From the NCBI GenBank assembly GCA_036785325.1, contig JAXIVH010000007.1, positions 5,405,922-5,469,921 on the forward strand: a stretch of DNA of 64,000 nt, in the 5' to 3' direction. The notes beneath the pieces are model-generated. The model was not told the DNA's origin and did not search any database. It saw only the letters and a list, made by a program, of their open reading frames with translations. A program made the position numbers and the translations under genes. Positions within the stretch are counted from its first letter, which is position 1, and each line of letters starts with the position of its first letter. This DNA is from Urophycis tenuis. Taxonomy: Eukaryota; Chordata; Actinopteri; Gadiformes; Phycidae. Of this stretch, positions 1 to 11,830 are shown one piece after another.

Positions 1-213
1 CCATGAGAACCACAGGGAAGGCGTTGACGGGACTCACTTCGCTCCTGAGTTGATCAAAAAGACGGCATCTATCTCACATCTAGCTAACAGCTAAATCATT
101 ACAGTATACAACAACAAAACATACTACTGCCAAGAATAGATATTCTGTTTATGAATTATTCTACATTTATATACAGTGTACATATACATATGTATACTTA
201 CAAATTATTATAG

Positions 214-247
<34 letters not shown>

Positions 248-315
248 GGACATTTCAAAATTGCTTTGTAGGGCCATCCTAATCTCATAAATTCACATTC
301 CATTTCCCTCCCTGC

Positions 316-362
<47 letters not shown>

Positions 363-937
363 TTTTAGCCACGACAAGACAGAACAACTATGTTCAAAGA
401 CAAACAGAAAATGTGCACGTGGAAGGCTTTACTCAGATTAGAGTATGAATTGGCTTCACTACTTAGGCAACAGTGAAGAGGACAACGGCGGCTCTGATTG
501 GTGGAGTCTATGAGCAGCGTAAATGCTGCGCCCATATGTGGAAATCAATTGCTGCCCAGCCAAGGCCAGACTGATAATCTATTCATTGCGAAATGCAAAC
601 TTGAATCCGGACGGTCTCGCAGGGCTTCCCGAATCGGATGCAGTCAGGAAGACACTCAGGGAGAGGGCATGTGAAATTGCTTGCACCACAGTTTTAAATG
701 GTTTGAAACAAACAGCAAACAACTTGAAATGCATTAGATTTTTTTTTCCCCCTTCCTCATTTAGTCGTTCAGGGCTGCAGTGGGTTTCCGCTTTATGATC
801 CTTGGATTTGCGACGATAGGTCAGGTCACATGGTGCCCATACCGTCAAAAAGACTTTTTCACTTTGCATACCGGACCACAGGGACAAGAAGGTGGAGGAG
901 CCCTGCCTTAGAGTCAGCACAGAGGCACAGCTTGCAC
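1..937. other. non-coding flank left of the hAT element
   Basis: No convincing exon was found on either strand. The stretch holds a (TA)n tract near 213-242 and a (GT)n tract near 317-360. It lies downstream of sdr16c5 exon 2 on the minus strand, so it is probably intronic sequence of that gene. The later SDR exons, including the one with the catalytic YxxxK motif, were not found here and should lie beyond the left edge. Confidence 0.5.
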
Positions 938-1670
938 TAGGGCTGGGCGATTAATTGAATTTCGATTTCGATTACGATTTTGTTTTCCCTCGATCATTAA
1001 ATCAAGATAATCGTAATAAAACGATCATTCTGCCACCCGCCGTGTTTTGTGTGGTAAATGGAGCGAACCCTTCTTTCTCCACCTGCGCACTCCGCTGCGC
1101 CCCGCCCCCGCCTGAAAACTTGCAAGATATGTCAGTCACGCGACCGTGTCTGCACCTCAAGCGAATACGACCAATCTATTTAACCACTTAAAAGTCCGCA
1201 CACAGAGTAATACATGACCAAGCAATGAAGGAAAAAATGAAAAGCTCCTCCACTCCTGCCACCGCAACACAGTCCTCAATTAAGGAGACCCTATACAATG
1301 CCACCCCATATCCAGTCAGCTCCCGCAGGCATAAAGAAATAACAGATGCAATCGCATACATGATTGCCAAAGACATGTGCCCTATCAGCACCGTTAGCGA
1401 CCCGGCGTTTGATAAACTGATAAACACATTGGACAAGCGGTATGTGTTACCACCACGTCACCATTTCAGTAGAATTGCGCTGCCTGCCCTTTATGACGAA
1501 TGTGGCGGAAAAGTTGCAAGAGAAGTGTCAATTATCAATTATATTTTGCCACCACAACGTCCGACCTATGTTTTTTTTTTAATCAATGAATAATCGTCTT
1601 TAATAATCGCAATTACAATATCAATCAAAATAATCCTGATTATCATTTTTGACTTAATCGAGCAGCCCTA
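938..1670 (+). mobile_element. non-autonomous hAT-family DNA transposon with transposase remnant
   Basis: The element starts TAGGGCTGGGCGATTAA and ends with an imperfect inverted copy finishing CAGCCCTA. It is flanked by a perfect 8-bp direct repeat GCTTGCAC (930-937 and 1671-1678); 8-bp target duplications are the hAT hallmark. An open frame at 1225-1593 carries motifs typical of ZBED/hAT transposases, such as ITDAIAYMIAKDMCPIS followed by a short block ending in HHFSR. At 733 bp it lacks the catalytic and dimerisation regions, so it is an internally deleted derivative that would need a transposase from elsewhere. It sits about 90 bp beyond the 3' end of sdr16c5 exon 2, inside the intron. 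The intact target duplication suggests a fairly recent insertion. Confidence 0.9.
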
Positions 1671-1766
1671 GCTTGCACACATGATTGCAAACAAAAAAAA
1701 CTTTGACTCAGAATATGAATCATTTGAACGCCGTCGTTCATGATGTCCAGTGTGTGTCAGACTGAC

Positions 1767-4266
1767 CCAGAAGTGAGCCATGGTGTTGACCTCCATGGAC
1801 TTCTCTATCAGGGTGTCCGGAGCGTCCATGAACTTCTTGCCAGTGACGATGCCAGCATTGTTGACCAGGATGGTGATGTCTCCCACCTCCCGCTTGACCT
1901 AAGGCAAGGGTCAAAAGGCAACGTAAACAACGACAGACAACACACTTCCATTTGGACGGCTTTTGGAGCGTGTCCTGGTGATTGTGAACACCAGAGAGGA
2001 AGCCTCCGAACTGATAGCTAAAGCAAACATTGTATGTGGGAGTGATTAGGTGTGCTTTTACTTATTTTCTAATCAACACAGATCAAATCTGTTTTTATAT
2101 GTGGAAATCTTCTCAAACTATACGTCAGGACCCCTCAGATGCCGATTCCTTTATCTTATGATCATAGGGCAACTGTTTGCTGCCATTGGCAACACCTCTA
2201 GCTATTTTGCTATGACCTCCATGAGTTCAAAGATCACTAGAAGAACCAGGGACACGTTTAACATGCATTATACCCCGCCTTCTAAACTGTTTGTACTTCC
2301 TATACTGTAAACACAGAAAGGTGGGCATCTTTTGCATAACCCAGACCAACTGTAAAAACAGATTGTATCCAATTAAAAACATATAATATAATAGCTCAAG
2401 GTTCAATCATTGTAAAACATTTTAGTTCAGTTATGTGCTTGTCATTTTTTACAATGTTAACACTAGGAACATGGTCCATGGCTCCAGTGCATTAGGACAG
2501 AACAAAATACAAGTACATCACAACAAAAAAGTGCATGTAAAAAAGCAGATAACACACAAGATAACAGATTAAAAAAGAAGATGTTTGGTTTGGGGCCTGT
2601 GATAACAAGTACAAACACTGAGTAACCAGCTTGTATATTCCTCTTTTTATAGACTCGTTTATGGACGTCGGGGATTGCATATGGATTTCGTAATGTTAAG
2701 TGATGTGTGACGACAGATCGGTTGGAAAAAAACATAGTAAACGCTGAATTTTTCGGGACGAATGAGGTTTTGGCGACCACTTTGGCAATAAGTGTGAATT
2801 ATTCCCACAGAACCCCCAGCTTGTAACATTCATAATGCTGAAACCACAAGGGCTTTCACCTGCGGGTCATTGACTCAATCACCTTTGTGTTACCTCATTG
2901 GGACACACACACACGCACACACACACACACACAATCTTCCTTAAGTAGTGTCCTGAAAGTTAGTCACAGCACAGTCAAAATGGAGACAATAGTCTCATGG
3001 CTGCGTTTTGTATGATTCAAATGCTTATAGAGCTGCAATAACTGACAGTTTAAATGGTTTGGCTGCAGCCCTTTGTCCTGGGTGCCTAAACTACATGCTG
3101 TCAGAGGCTACACAACAAACAAAGCAGAGATAGGATCGCCCGACAGGTTTTCCTTCATATGTTTTTTTTTTTTACACAAGGATAATCCCTCCCTTTGGTG
3201 CCCAATGTTTGTTTATGGATTGAGTCATCCACAACTAATGCTCTAGATGGCTTCAGACATCCAGCCAAACAACCACTATTGTCATTTTCAATATACGGAT
3301 CTATGGCAGGGTGTATCATTAAGGGTTTTGTTTGTCTGAGGAACAATTCAATTTGGTATAGCAACAGCTAAAAACAGTAGAAGTCACAAAGACTGCACGG
3401 ACTGGCACCTTTCGACCGCAACTGAGTTCGACCTAACTGACTGATTTAACATGGTTTTCACAAACATGGCTACCAAAAAAGGAAGGTCTCACCATGAAAA
3501 CAACCTCTTACAGTCTGCTTACAAAACTAGCACTGTAAAGCGATTCCGTAGACCAGAACAGATTAAAAAATATATCAGCCAACGGAAACTAATTTAGTAA
3601 TCCAATTCAGCAGTCCTATAAAGCAACATCAATACATTTAACACAGTCTCCCAGGATTGGAGATGGTATAACAGAGACTCTGTAGGATAGACATCGACCT
3701 GTGCTCCATTAAGGCGTTCTACAACAGACGGCAACAGATTACCCAAGTGTCAATATTCATTTCAGCCATGGCCACCAACTATTGATAGACTATGGGGGGG
3801 GTTACATGGTGTGACATGAAGCCCACTGATTGACAATTGACTGAAGGCTTAGGCCAACTTGGCTGAAGCCACACACGTTAAACCTCCTTAAACTCTGCAC
3901 ACACTTCTCAATAGCACAAGGGCACCCTTGAGTCGCACTTCTTACCTGGTCTGCCACGCTGTACACCTCGGACTTGTCGCTGCAGTCACAGATGTAGCAG
4001 TGAACCCGGGTGACTCCCCTCTCTCTGACCTGCCTGGCGGTCTCCTTGAGGCCTTCCTGGTTGATGTCCCACAACACCAGCACCGTGCCGAGGTCGGCGA
4101 ACTCCAGGGCCATGAGGCGCCCAATGCCACTCCCGGCACCGGTGATCAGCACCAGCTCGCCGGCCACATTCTTCCTCTTGGTGGGGATGAAGAGGTGCAC
4201 GAAGGACTCCAGGTTGTACCACGTGATGAGCCCGATGACTCTCAGGGTTTCCAGTATGAAATTCAT
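1767..4266 (-). CDS. sdr16c5: SDR16C5-like retinol dehydrogenase (RDHE2), exons 1-2, partial
   Basis: Exon 1 is 4266-3946 and exon 2 is 1898-1767, both phase 0 with GT-AG borders. The ATG at 4266 sits in a strong Kozak context (GCCACC before ATG). Residues 1-30 are hydrophobic, as in membrane-anchored SDRs. The Rossmann cofactor motif TGAGSGIGR follows at about residue 41, then VLWDIN and CDCSDKSEVYSVADQ; exon 2 gives VGDITILVNNAGIVTGKKF with the NNAG motif. These segments fit SDR16C5 (epidermal retinal dehydrogenase 2) better than HSD17B11/13 or RDH10. Family members oxidise retinol to retinaldehyde with NAD at the endoplasmic reticulum. Roughly the first 151 of about 305 residues are present; the substrate-binding half with YxxxK lies off the left end. 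Which teleost paralogue (a or b) cannot be decided. Confidence 0.9.
1899..3945 (-). other. intron 1 of sdr16c5
   Basis: This 2.05-kb interval separates the two recognised coding exons. It is AT-rich and has a short (CA)n tract near 2905-2932. No other gene or recognisable mobile element was seen. Confidence 0.7.
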
Positions 4267-4680
4267 GGTGGCTCTGTGGTGGCGAGATCAAAGATGTGCA
4301 ACGCATTACAACATGTCTTGCAAAGATAATAACCGCACTTGAAAGACGAGTTGGCTGCAACACGGGCGCACAGCAACGCGTCAGGAGAAATGACGTGTCT
4401 GCAGGTATGTCAGGTGAATGCATGCCTCCAGGGGGTAAACCGAGCTCGGGTTGCGCTTGGCTTTCTTTTTAAAGCAAGAAGCCTTATTATTCTAGATGTA
4501 ACCCAAATAATGACACCGTTAACAAGAAACCCACCCCGAGGAGACGGGAGGCCAGTCGACAATCGACTTCTTTGTTAATAATTGTCTACTGCCAACATCG
4601 CAACTTGTAAAGTACGGTTGCACACTTGGCAGTGTGCAACACTGTTTTGTGAACTTCTACTTCTCTCTCTCTCTACACAC

Positions 4681-4711
<31 letters not shown>

Positions 4712-5230
4712 CTTCGGCTAGCATTACACACCGGCTAACAAAAGAGATGGAGGGAGGGAGATCACGAAAAAACGGATTCGACTTCCAACAAGGTCGGGGG
4801 ACGGGGGGAGACCACCGAGCGGTCCGATGATGAGCGAATCTCAGATCGACTTACCGAGAGGTGTGTGTCCGGCTGTGAGTGAGGACGTGTGTTAATATAT
4901 CGGCGTCTTTTTTTTTTATCTCTCCAATCTTCACTAGGGGGACCTTTGCACGCCAGATGGTGCCTCGCTCTCTCTGTTTGCGTGTCGTAATTTACATAGG
5001 CGGTGCCAGAGCGGTGGCCAAAACACACTGCAGCTCGCTGTTGCTACGTCGCTCCGTTTGACGGCAGTTGGCCTTGTAACGGCAAAGCACACACCAGCCA
5101 CTATAACCCGGGCGCTCACGTGACCCGCAGTCGCCGTACCCGCTAGGGATTGTGGGGGCTGTTGTGTTTATAGGACCTGAGGGCAACAAGCCCCGCCCCG
5201 CAGCAGCCTCATCCTCTGATCGCGTGTAAG
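4267..5230 (-). promoter_or_regulatory. 5' leader and likely promoter region of sdr16c5
   Basis: This region lies immediately upstream of the sdr16c5 start codon on the minus strand. It becomes CpG-richer towards 5030-5220 and contains a GC-box-like CCCCGCCCCG near 5190 and an E-box CACGTG near 5118. A (CAA)n microsatellite occupies 4680-4712 and would be transcribed as (TTG)n if the leader extends that far. No start site can be fixed from sequence alone. Confidence 0.35.
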
Positions 5231-6097
5231 CAAAGACGTGACGAGGCCGTTAAAGTGAGGACTGGCGAATTGTCTACAATTTGACTGAATATAAATAGTC
5301 AGTTTGTATTATGTCATAGTTTACGTCAAACTTTGAATGATACTGCTGCCACATTATTTAGATACACGGTAAATAAACAGTAGTGCTCATTGTGCAATTA
5401 CACCACATTACACCGCAACGTACACCACATTTAATTAATTTCTTGTTTGAATCATAGCCATTGGTAAAGACACGTGGTCTACTGTAGTTACTGAGCCACT
5501 TACGAACATTGCCAGGACAACGCCAATGTGCAAATATGTCAAAATAAAACTTAACTGTTAACATAACTGTTAACATAAAAGACAGACTACATATTGCAAA
5601 CTCACTGTCATTGATGTTAAAATCAGTATCCTTAGAGTTTCAAGATGAAACAATCCATTCTGCTCATTTCTGAAACATCACTTATTTTCCCTCATAAAAA
5701 CCAACACACTTTCAAATCCTGAAATTTGTTGAAAATAAGATGAGAATTTGTGCACAATCTTATCAGGAAGGCAGACTGAGAGAACTCCACCCTCTAGCCC
5801 AAGCCACTACAACCATCTGCATTTACATTTCAGGGCATTTAGCAGACCATTTAGCAACCACTTGTTTTAAGAGGTCCACTATCGAATCCCTGTGCCCAGA
5901 AAACACAGCCCAAATAATGATTGTCACCCATTAGTTCTCAATCTTGTGTCAGTTGAATGATACAATTTCAATGCCAACCCAAAAAGTCATCAATTCCAGA
6001 TCATGCCCTGTGGCAACATGCGTGAGAATGGAGTTCATAGACCACAGTGCAGAAACAAAGACCACATCCTCTGCCAGCCTCCAACCAGCTGACACAC
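5231..6097. other. intergenic, AT-rich
   Basis: No gene is recognisable. Near 5820-5860 is a short fragment with the GCATTTAGCAGA signature shared with repeats near 10685 and 46500, which suggests SINE debris. Confidence 0.4.
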
Positions 6098-6182
6098 TTC
6101 TCTCTGCAGTGTCACTGCAGTGATGTTTGCAGTGCAGGACAGTTGGTTGTCGAGTACACACACACACACACACACACGCCGA

Positions 6183-6211
<29 letters not shown>
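6098..6211 (-). mobile_element. truncated non-LTR retrotransposon fragment ending in (CA)n and poly-C
   Basis: About 55 bp (6098-6154) matches, nearly base for base, the LINE fragment at 11091-11135. Read on the minus strand it encodes the DNQLSCTANITAV type of segment seen near the C-terminus of fish LINE reverse transcriptases. The match stops at a GAGTACACAC junction and passes into (CA)n (about 6155-6178) and then a poly-C run (about 6183-6211). The second copy passes into (CA)n at the same base. Confidence 0.6.
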
Positions 6212-6213
<2 letters not shown>

Positions 6214-8057
6214 CCTCAGCTCAACTCAAACTTTATTTATAAAGCACATTTAAAAACAAGCACATTAAAAACAACGGAGTTGACCAAAGTACTGTACAGG
6301 ATAATACATATAATAAACATATAATACATACATATAATGCCGTAATTACAAGAAATTAAGATAAATGCCACAATACTTAAGCTTTGTTAAAAGCCAGGGA
6401 GAAAAAAGTGTGTTTTTAGGGAGGATTTAAGAACCTCAAATGATCAGGCAGATTGGATGTGCCAGGGCAAGTTATTCTCAGAGCCAAGGGGCCGCCGCCA
6501 CAAAAGGCTCGGCCACCTTTTGGTTTTTAAGTTTTGTTTTCGGGGTGACCCGTAGCAGCTGATTGTAACCTCCGCCCCCCAGACCCCCCAAACATCCTGT
6601 ACTACACCAATGACAAGGTGGGCCACTTCAACTCAGGCACCATCCCCACATCCTGTGGTGGACCTGGCCCTGCCTGGGCCTGACATCACACCACAGACGG
6701 ATTTGGAGTGCCTCTTCTGCCGGGGTGAAGATGATGAACATCTCCTCATCTGTAAGACAAAGGATGAAGACAGCCCCTCCCCCAGGATAACGATGCCCCT
6801 GTAGAGTAGAGTGAGCCCCTACCACTACACATACCATGTGGTGGGATCACAGAGGAGCAGAAGTGGACGACGTCACACATTGACTGACACCCAGGTGAAG
6901 AACACACAGCCAACGCCCCCATATCACCTTTAGAAGTGAGAGGAAGATCCCCCAGGAGGTCCCCTTTAGCGGGGTACTTGTGGCGATGTAGTCCCACTGA
7001 CGGAGAACATTGAGACTGATTGCTTCACTGCCGGGTGTCAGAGCAACACCCACCGAGCAGGAAATAGCCCACCAGGGTCCCTGCAGAGGGAGACACACTG
7101 TCTGGCTGCACCATGTGTTCAGTTTGTTAGTCAGTGTGTTATTCAGAGTTAGTCAATCATGATTGACTCTGTGAGAATGATAGTGTATGTTTAAATCACA
7201 GCAGCTTAGTCCTCTTTTTAACAAGACTCAGGATTAAAATGTTAAAATGTGGATGTATGTCATACCATGTAAGCCATAATAACTAACCACCGTTCATGCA
7301 AAGACAAACAGAGAAAGTAAATCACTAAAGAACAAAACGGCAAAGGCAAAATAGGCAAAATAACAAAACATAAATGACGGGAAAACCATGAATAGAAGTA
7401 GAAGCATGTAATATAACATTTCATGAAAAAAGTAATTTCTGGAACAATGTCACATCTCATAGGGAACACTTCCTTGTGAATAAGCTGTTAATATAAACCT
7501 GCAGCCAAGTTGGTGGTTGATGTTATCATCAGTCTTCATTCAGGATGAATGGCACAATATGAACATAATATTAATTCATTAATGGGGATAATTAATCTTT
7601 ATGAGAAACCTGCTCAACTTCCAGATGTTATTTATCGATAGCTACAAGTTTGATTAATGGAGCAGAGTTGAGATTTTATCAGGGTTGACGTTCGAGATTT
7701 CATCGCAGTTCACGCCACAAACTTTTCGCAGAAAAAACATTTGCTAGAAAGAGTGTGAGGATGTGCGCATCATTGTTTTCACAAATAATTATAATCTTCA
7801 TATATATGTTTGTCTTATTATTTTTCCCTATTCCCCCTATGTACACCCCCATGTACCCCCCCCCCCTCACTCTCTCTCACATACACACACAACAATACAA
7901 CATATTCAGTATATTGTTATAAACTCCCTGCAGTGTGATCTTATCTTACCTAACCCTTACCTTATCTAACCCTATTGCAGAAAAAATAAGGAATAACATG
8001 ATACAAAATGATCTAACGAAATACGTTTATAGCAACAACAACAAAAACGCATTTAGT
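6212..8057. other. intergenic with dispersed-repeat tail and a PHD-like fragment
   Basis: Positions 6220-6300 resemble a common fish repeat tail (TTTATTTATAAAGCACATTT then ACCAAAGTACTGTACAG). From 6560 to about 6810 the sequence is GC-richer, and one plus frame contains CLFCRGEDDEHLLIC, reminiscent of a PHD finger but lacking the rest of the zinc ligands. From 7100 to 8050 it is AT-rich with nothing recognisable. Confidence 0.4.
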
Positions 8058-9050
8058 CCGTGAGCCAGAGGGGTTGGTCGTTACCGAAAAAGTGGCAAAG
8101 GCTACCATACCTTTTCCGAAAGCCTGGAATCTCAGCTTTTCAATGATGTATGAGGGCCATCTGACAAGAGTAGCTGTTTTGAGTTATCACACATAATGTA
8201 AACTAAGTTTGAGAAAATAATGCATATAAATCAATCAGAAACCTGACATAGCTGAAAATCTATATTGGACATATTGGAATATTTTATTTTTTTATATTTG
8301 GTATCATTATAAAGTGGAGACTCTGAACTTTCATTTAAATCCTTTTGTGAACATTTTGGTGAGTACAGCCAACCCTGGAGCTCATCAAACTTTTAATCAC
8401 ACACATTGCCATTTCCGCCTAAGTCATCTTTTGTCTTTTAATCATGTGGCACCAGCGAGCATCAGAGAAACAAAATCCAAACACTGAAATACTGGCATGA
8501 CCCTAAGGATTCAGAAAATGTATCATTTATATTTATATTATCTGATTTGGAGGGGGTGATTTTCAGTCTTATATCAGACACGGCGTTTGAGAAAATAGTG
8601 CATATAACTTAAGCAGAACACTGACATAGCTGAAAATCTAAAAACGGTATAACAAATAACAAATGAGACATGAATTCCTATGTTTTAAGATGTGGTAAAC
8701 CCAATTATGACATTGCCATTACTGTAAAAGGTCAAGGTATGGTCAATGACATTTTATGACATTTTTCGCACAGATTACATCATTCAAGGCCATGACAGTA
8801 ATCAAACTCCCTCGTTGGAATCCTCATCAGAGGAATAGGAGTGTTTCTCATCAGCAAAGTCATCCTTCTGGTTTTTGCACTATTTTCTCAACCTTAGTTT
8901 TCATTATATGTGATAACTCAAAACGGCTACTCTTGTCAGATGGCCATCATACATCATTGAAAAGCTGAGATTCCAGGCTTTCAGAAAAGGTATGGTAGCC
9001 TTTGCCACTTTTTCGGTAACGGTTTCCATATTTTGAGGCCCTGGCTCACG
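8058..9050. repeat. 1-kb inverted-repeat (foldback) element
   Basis: The left arm (about 8058-8210) and the right arm (about 8893-9050) are near-identical reverse complements for about 150 bp. Both carry GTTACCGAAAAAGTGGCAAA and a block around CTGACAAGAGTAGC. The interior of about 680 bp has a further direct repeat: 8205-8268 recurs near 8577-8640 (GAGAAAATAGTGCATATAA, then CTGACATAGCTGAAAATCTA). No transposase frame or clear target duplication was found. It could be a foldback or MITE-type element, or an inverted duplication of part of one. Confidence 0.75.
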
Positions 9051-10050
9051 GTCTAATTGGGTGTTTAAATGATGACAATGGTGTAACCTCATATTTTAAA
9101 AAGAATATGCTGTTGTGCTCCAGGGATGTTTGGAGGGAGTGATGAAAACAAAAGAGGAGAGTGGAGTGTGAGATTCAGGTGGTCGCTCAGGAAGCTCGGG
9201 TCAGATGGTGGCCTGTGCTAACATGGATAAAACGTTGTCATAATTTATTCAGAGAGTAGTATAGGCTAATGAAGTCAATAGAGAAAGGATGTATGGCTGG
9301 AAAAATAGAGCATGACGTCTGCTGAAGTATTGTGCGGGGCATGGAGAGATCCATTATAGGATCTGCCTGTGTCTATTTGAACAAGGGTATGGCACAAAAT
9401 GGTCTAAAAGTCCCCTTCTGTATTTACTTTTAAATTGAGGCGGTTTATGAAAGGTTCACGAGTTCAAGTTAAAGTTCTTTCTTTTCGTTCTTTGATGTAC
9501 ACATATTGAATTTAAACAAATGATAATATAGAGGAGACTTAATGATTTAATACAAGAAACTTTGTGGATAACAACAAGCCAGACCAACAGAGAAAGGAGA
9601 GTGGGAGACTAAGATTGAGACAAAGGGAAACATGAAAAAGACAATCACAGTAGCCATAAGAGGCAATGTGTAAGTCATGCTGGATATGTGAGGTAACAAT
9701 TGGAGTAAAGGTTTGTGCCATGCAATAAAAAAAGGCTATCTCGTCTAGACGTGAGCAGTTCATGTCAGAACACTGTGAGAGAAGATGATAAGAACACACT
9801 TTTCATTTTCCAAAATCTGACTCGTTCTGGCAGGGACACATTTTAATATCTTGCTATATTACTGATGTCCCGAAGCCCTGATGAATCAAGGAAATGACAT
9901 GTTTAGGGCATGGGTAGAAGCATCACAGGCCTTTTTCTCCTTATCATCCTTGTGAGCACTCATACTTTTTTGAGCACGCAAGTTATCTGATTTGTGTACC
10001 TGTTCTCTATATTTTTATGCATGATTGATACACTTGTTTTTCTCTATGTG
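9051..10050. other. intergenic, nothing recognised
   Basis: The sequence is AT-rich and of normal complexity. No exon with splice sites and no familiar repeat was identified on either strand. Confidence 0.4.
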
Positions 10051-10570
10051 TGAATACCTGGGTACAGCCCTAATGATGGGCCTCACGTTTACCCAACATT
10101 CCCCAATTCCATTGTGAACGTGACACGCCACTAGTTCGATTGGGGGACGCAGGCCTCGACCCCGTGCCCTGAGCTGATTGGTTCATGAAGATCTGGGGCC
10201 TCTGGTTGTCTCAAGGCTTTGGGAACGAGTAGAGACTCTGCGTCTCATCTGAAAGAGTGGGAAAGAACATGGCGGTGTCTATCCTTATCTTAAATATTCC
10301 AATGTCCCTGTCTGGGTCATCTGTACCTTCAGAGTTGTTTACCTTACCCTATAAAAGGTGCCGGCCAACAATATTTGGAGCGCACCTCTCAGAAAGCTGT
10401 ATCAAGTGTATTGCTCTCTGTTGAACTCTGCCTGTTCACTTGTCGACAATTGAATATCAAAAAATGTATCTTTTGGTTTAATCTGGCACCTCGGTTGATT
10501 TCATTCAGCGCTCACTGTTCTCTCCCGCGCCGGACCCCCCTTCTGATGGGATTCGGTTGTTTTTTCCACA
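10051..10570 (+). mobile_element. possible solo LTR of a retroelement
   Basis: The segment opens TGTG and closes CACA. It contains a TATA-like CCTATAAAAGG at about 10350 and downstream sequence resembling an R/U5 region. No primer-binding site, internal coding region or matching target duplication was seen, so the call rests on promoter-like architecture and terminal dinucleotides only. Confidence 0.25.
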
Positions 10571-10624
10571 ACAACAACACACACACACACACGCACACGC
10601 TCGCACATACACACACACGCACAC

Positions 10625-10676
<52 letters not shown>
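10571..10676. repeat. (CA)n microsatellite with interruptions
   Basis: A dinucleotide CA tract of roughly 100 bp, interrupted by CG and TA steps. The Z-DNA-prone tract abuts a SINE-like fragment at its right end. Confidence 0.9.
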
Positions 10677-10740
10677 TTACATTAGGGCATTTAGCAGACA
10701 CTTTTAGAGTACATTTGTCAGTAGAAGGTGAAAAATCTAA
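10677..10740 (-). mobile_element. SINE-like tail fragment
   Basis: TTAGGGCATTTAGCAGACAC is the characteristic end of a widespread fish SINE-type repeat. Related words occur at about 5820, 24250 (opposite strand) and 46495. The rest of the element is not clear here. Confidence 0.45.
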
Positions 10741-10934
10741 TTGCTGCTAAAACAGTAAGAACGTCATCAGAACAAGTTTTAAGCATTTCAATTGCTTGGT
10801 TAACCATTGCTAGTATACAACATCTCTGGCTAAGTGCCAAGTTACAAAGAGCAATTATAAAGTGCCAAGACATACACAACATGCAAGAGCATGAGGGTAG
10901 GTTTTTTTTTTTTTTTTTTTTTTTTTGGGGGGGG

Positions 10935-11130
10935 GGGGTGCATTCTGGATCCACTGGGGAAGGGAGCCCAGCCAAGAGCAAGTTGCAGTAGTCAAGGTGG
11001 GAGTGCTTGGCTCAGGATCTGTGTCGCTTTACTCGTGAGGAACTGGCGGATCCTGTGGATGTTGTAGAGAGCAAATCTCCAGGTTCGGGTCACTGCAGTG
11101 ATGTTTGCAGTGCAGGACGGTTGGTTGTCG

Positions 11131-11135
<5 letters not shown>
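10935..11135 (-). mobile_element. LINE reverse-transcriptase C-terminal fragment
   Basis: On the minus strand this reads as ANITAVTRTWRFALYNIHRI followed by RQFLTSKATQILSQAL, and further on LLLAGLPS. This order is typical of the region after the reverse-transcriptase core of fish non-LTR retrotransposons. It is interrupted by stops and a homopolymer block (T and G runs, 10903-10939), so it is a dead fragment. It passes directly into a (CA)n tract at 11136, at the same base as the copy near 6154. Confidence 0.75.
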
Positions 11136-11177
<42 letters not shown>

Positions 11178-11296
11178 ACGCAAATGCATGCACACACACA
11201 CACGCACACACACGCGCACACACACACACACACACACACACGCATACACGCACACACACGCGCACACACACACACACACACGCACACACACACACC
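11136..11296. repeat. (CA)n compound microsatellite
   Basis: About 160 bp of CA repeats interrupted by CG and TG steps, continuous with the LINE fragment on its left. Confidence 0.9.
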
Positions 11297-11554
11297 ACAC
11301 TGTCCAATGTGTGGGGTGAAGGGTTTATTGTGTTTTTGTACAAGCTAATTGATGTAAAATGCTGTGTTTTCATCCGAGCTGGACGGAATGAGACCATTAC
11401 AGATCTGAACTGCAGTCAACAGCTTAGCCAGAGATGGAAGGAGTGAAGGGGGGTGGGGATGATAGAGAGGGAGGGGGGTTGGTTACAGGAAGTTAGGGAT
11501 CTGAGTGTGCATGCATGTCTTTGGCTACATACTGTACATATACACACACAGACA

Positions 11555-11598
<44 letters not shown>

Positions 11599-11639
11599 GG
11601 TAGACAAGTATGTTTGTATACTGTATATATAGGACAGGA

Positions 11640-11735
11640 AGTTATATATGATAAGATAAGATAATTAGAAATGATTAGAAATCCCCTTATTAGAAATTCA
11701 CCAGCAGTACAAGGGGATAGAGGAGTGTGATAGAG
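11640..11735. mobile_element. short retroposon tail fragment
   Basis: The GATAAGATAAGATAA run, then CCAGCAGTACAAGGGGATAG and AGGAGTGTGATA, also occurs at 35892-36000. It resembles the terminal part of a LINE-derived repeat common in teleosts. Confidence 0.5.

Positions 11736-11738
<3 letters not shown>

Positions 11739-11827
<89 letters not shown>
11739..11827. repeat. (TG)n microsatellite
   Basis: About 88 bp of almost pure TG repeat, directly following the retroposon tail fragment. Confidence 0.92.

Positions 11828-11830
<3 letters not shown>

Noticed and set aside
1..40. Possible later sdr16c5 exon at the left edge
   Set aside because: A donor-like GTGAGT exists on the minus strand, but the adjacent sequence did not match any expected SDR segment.
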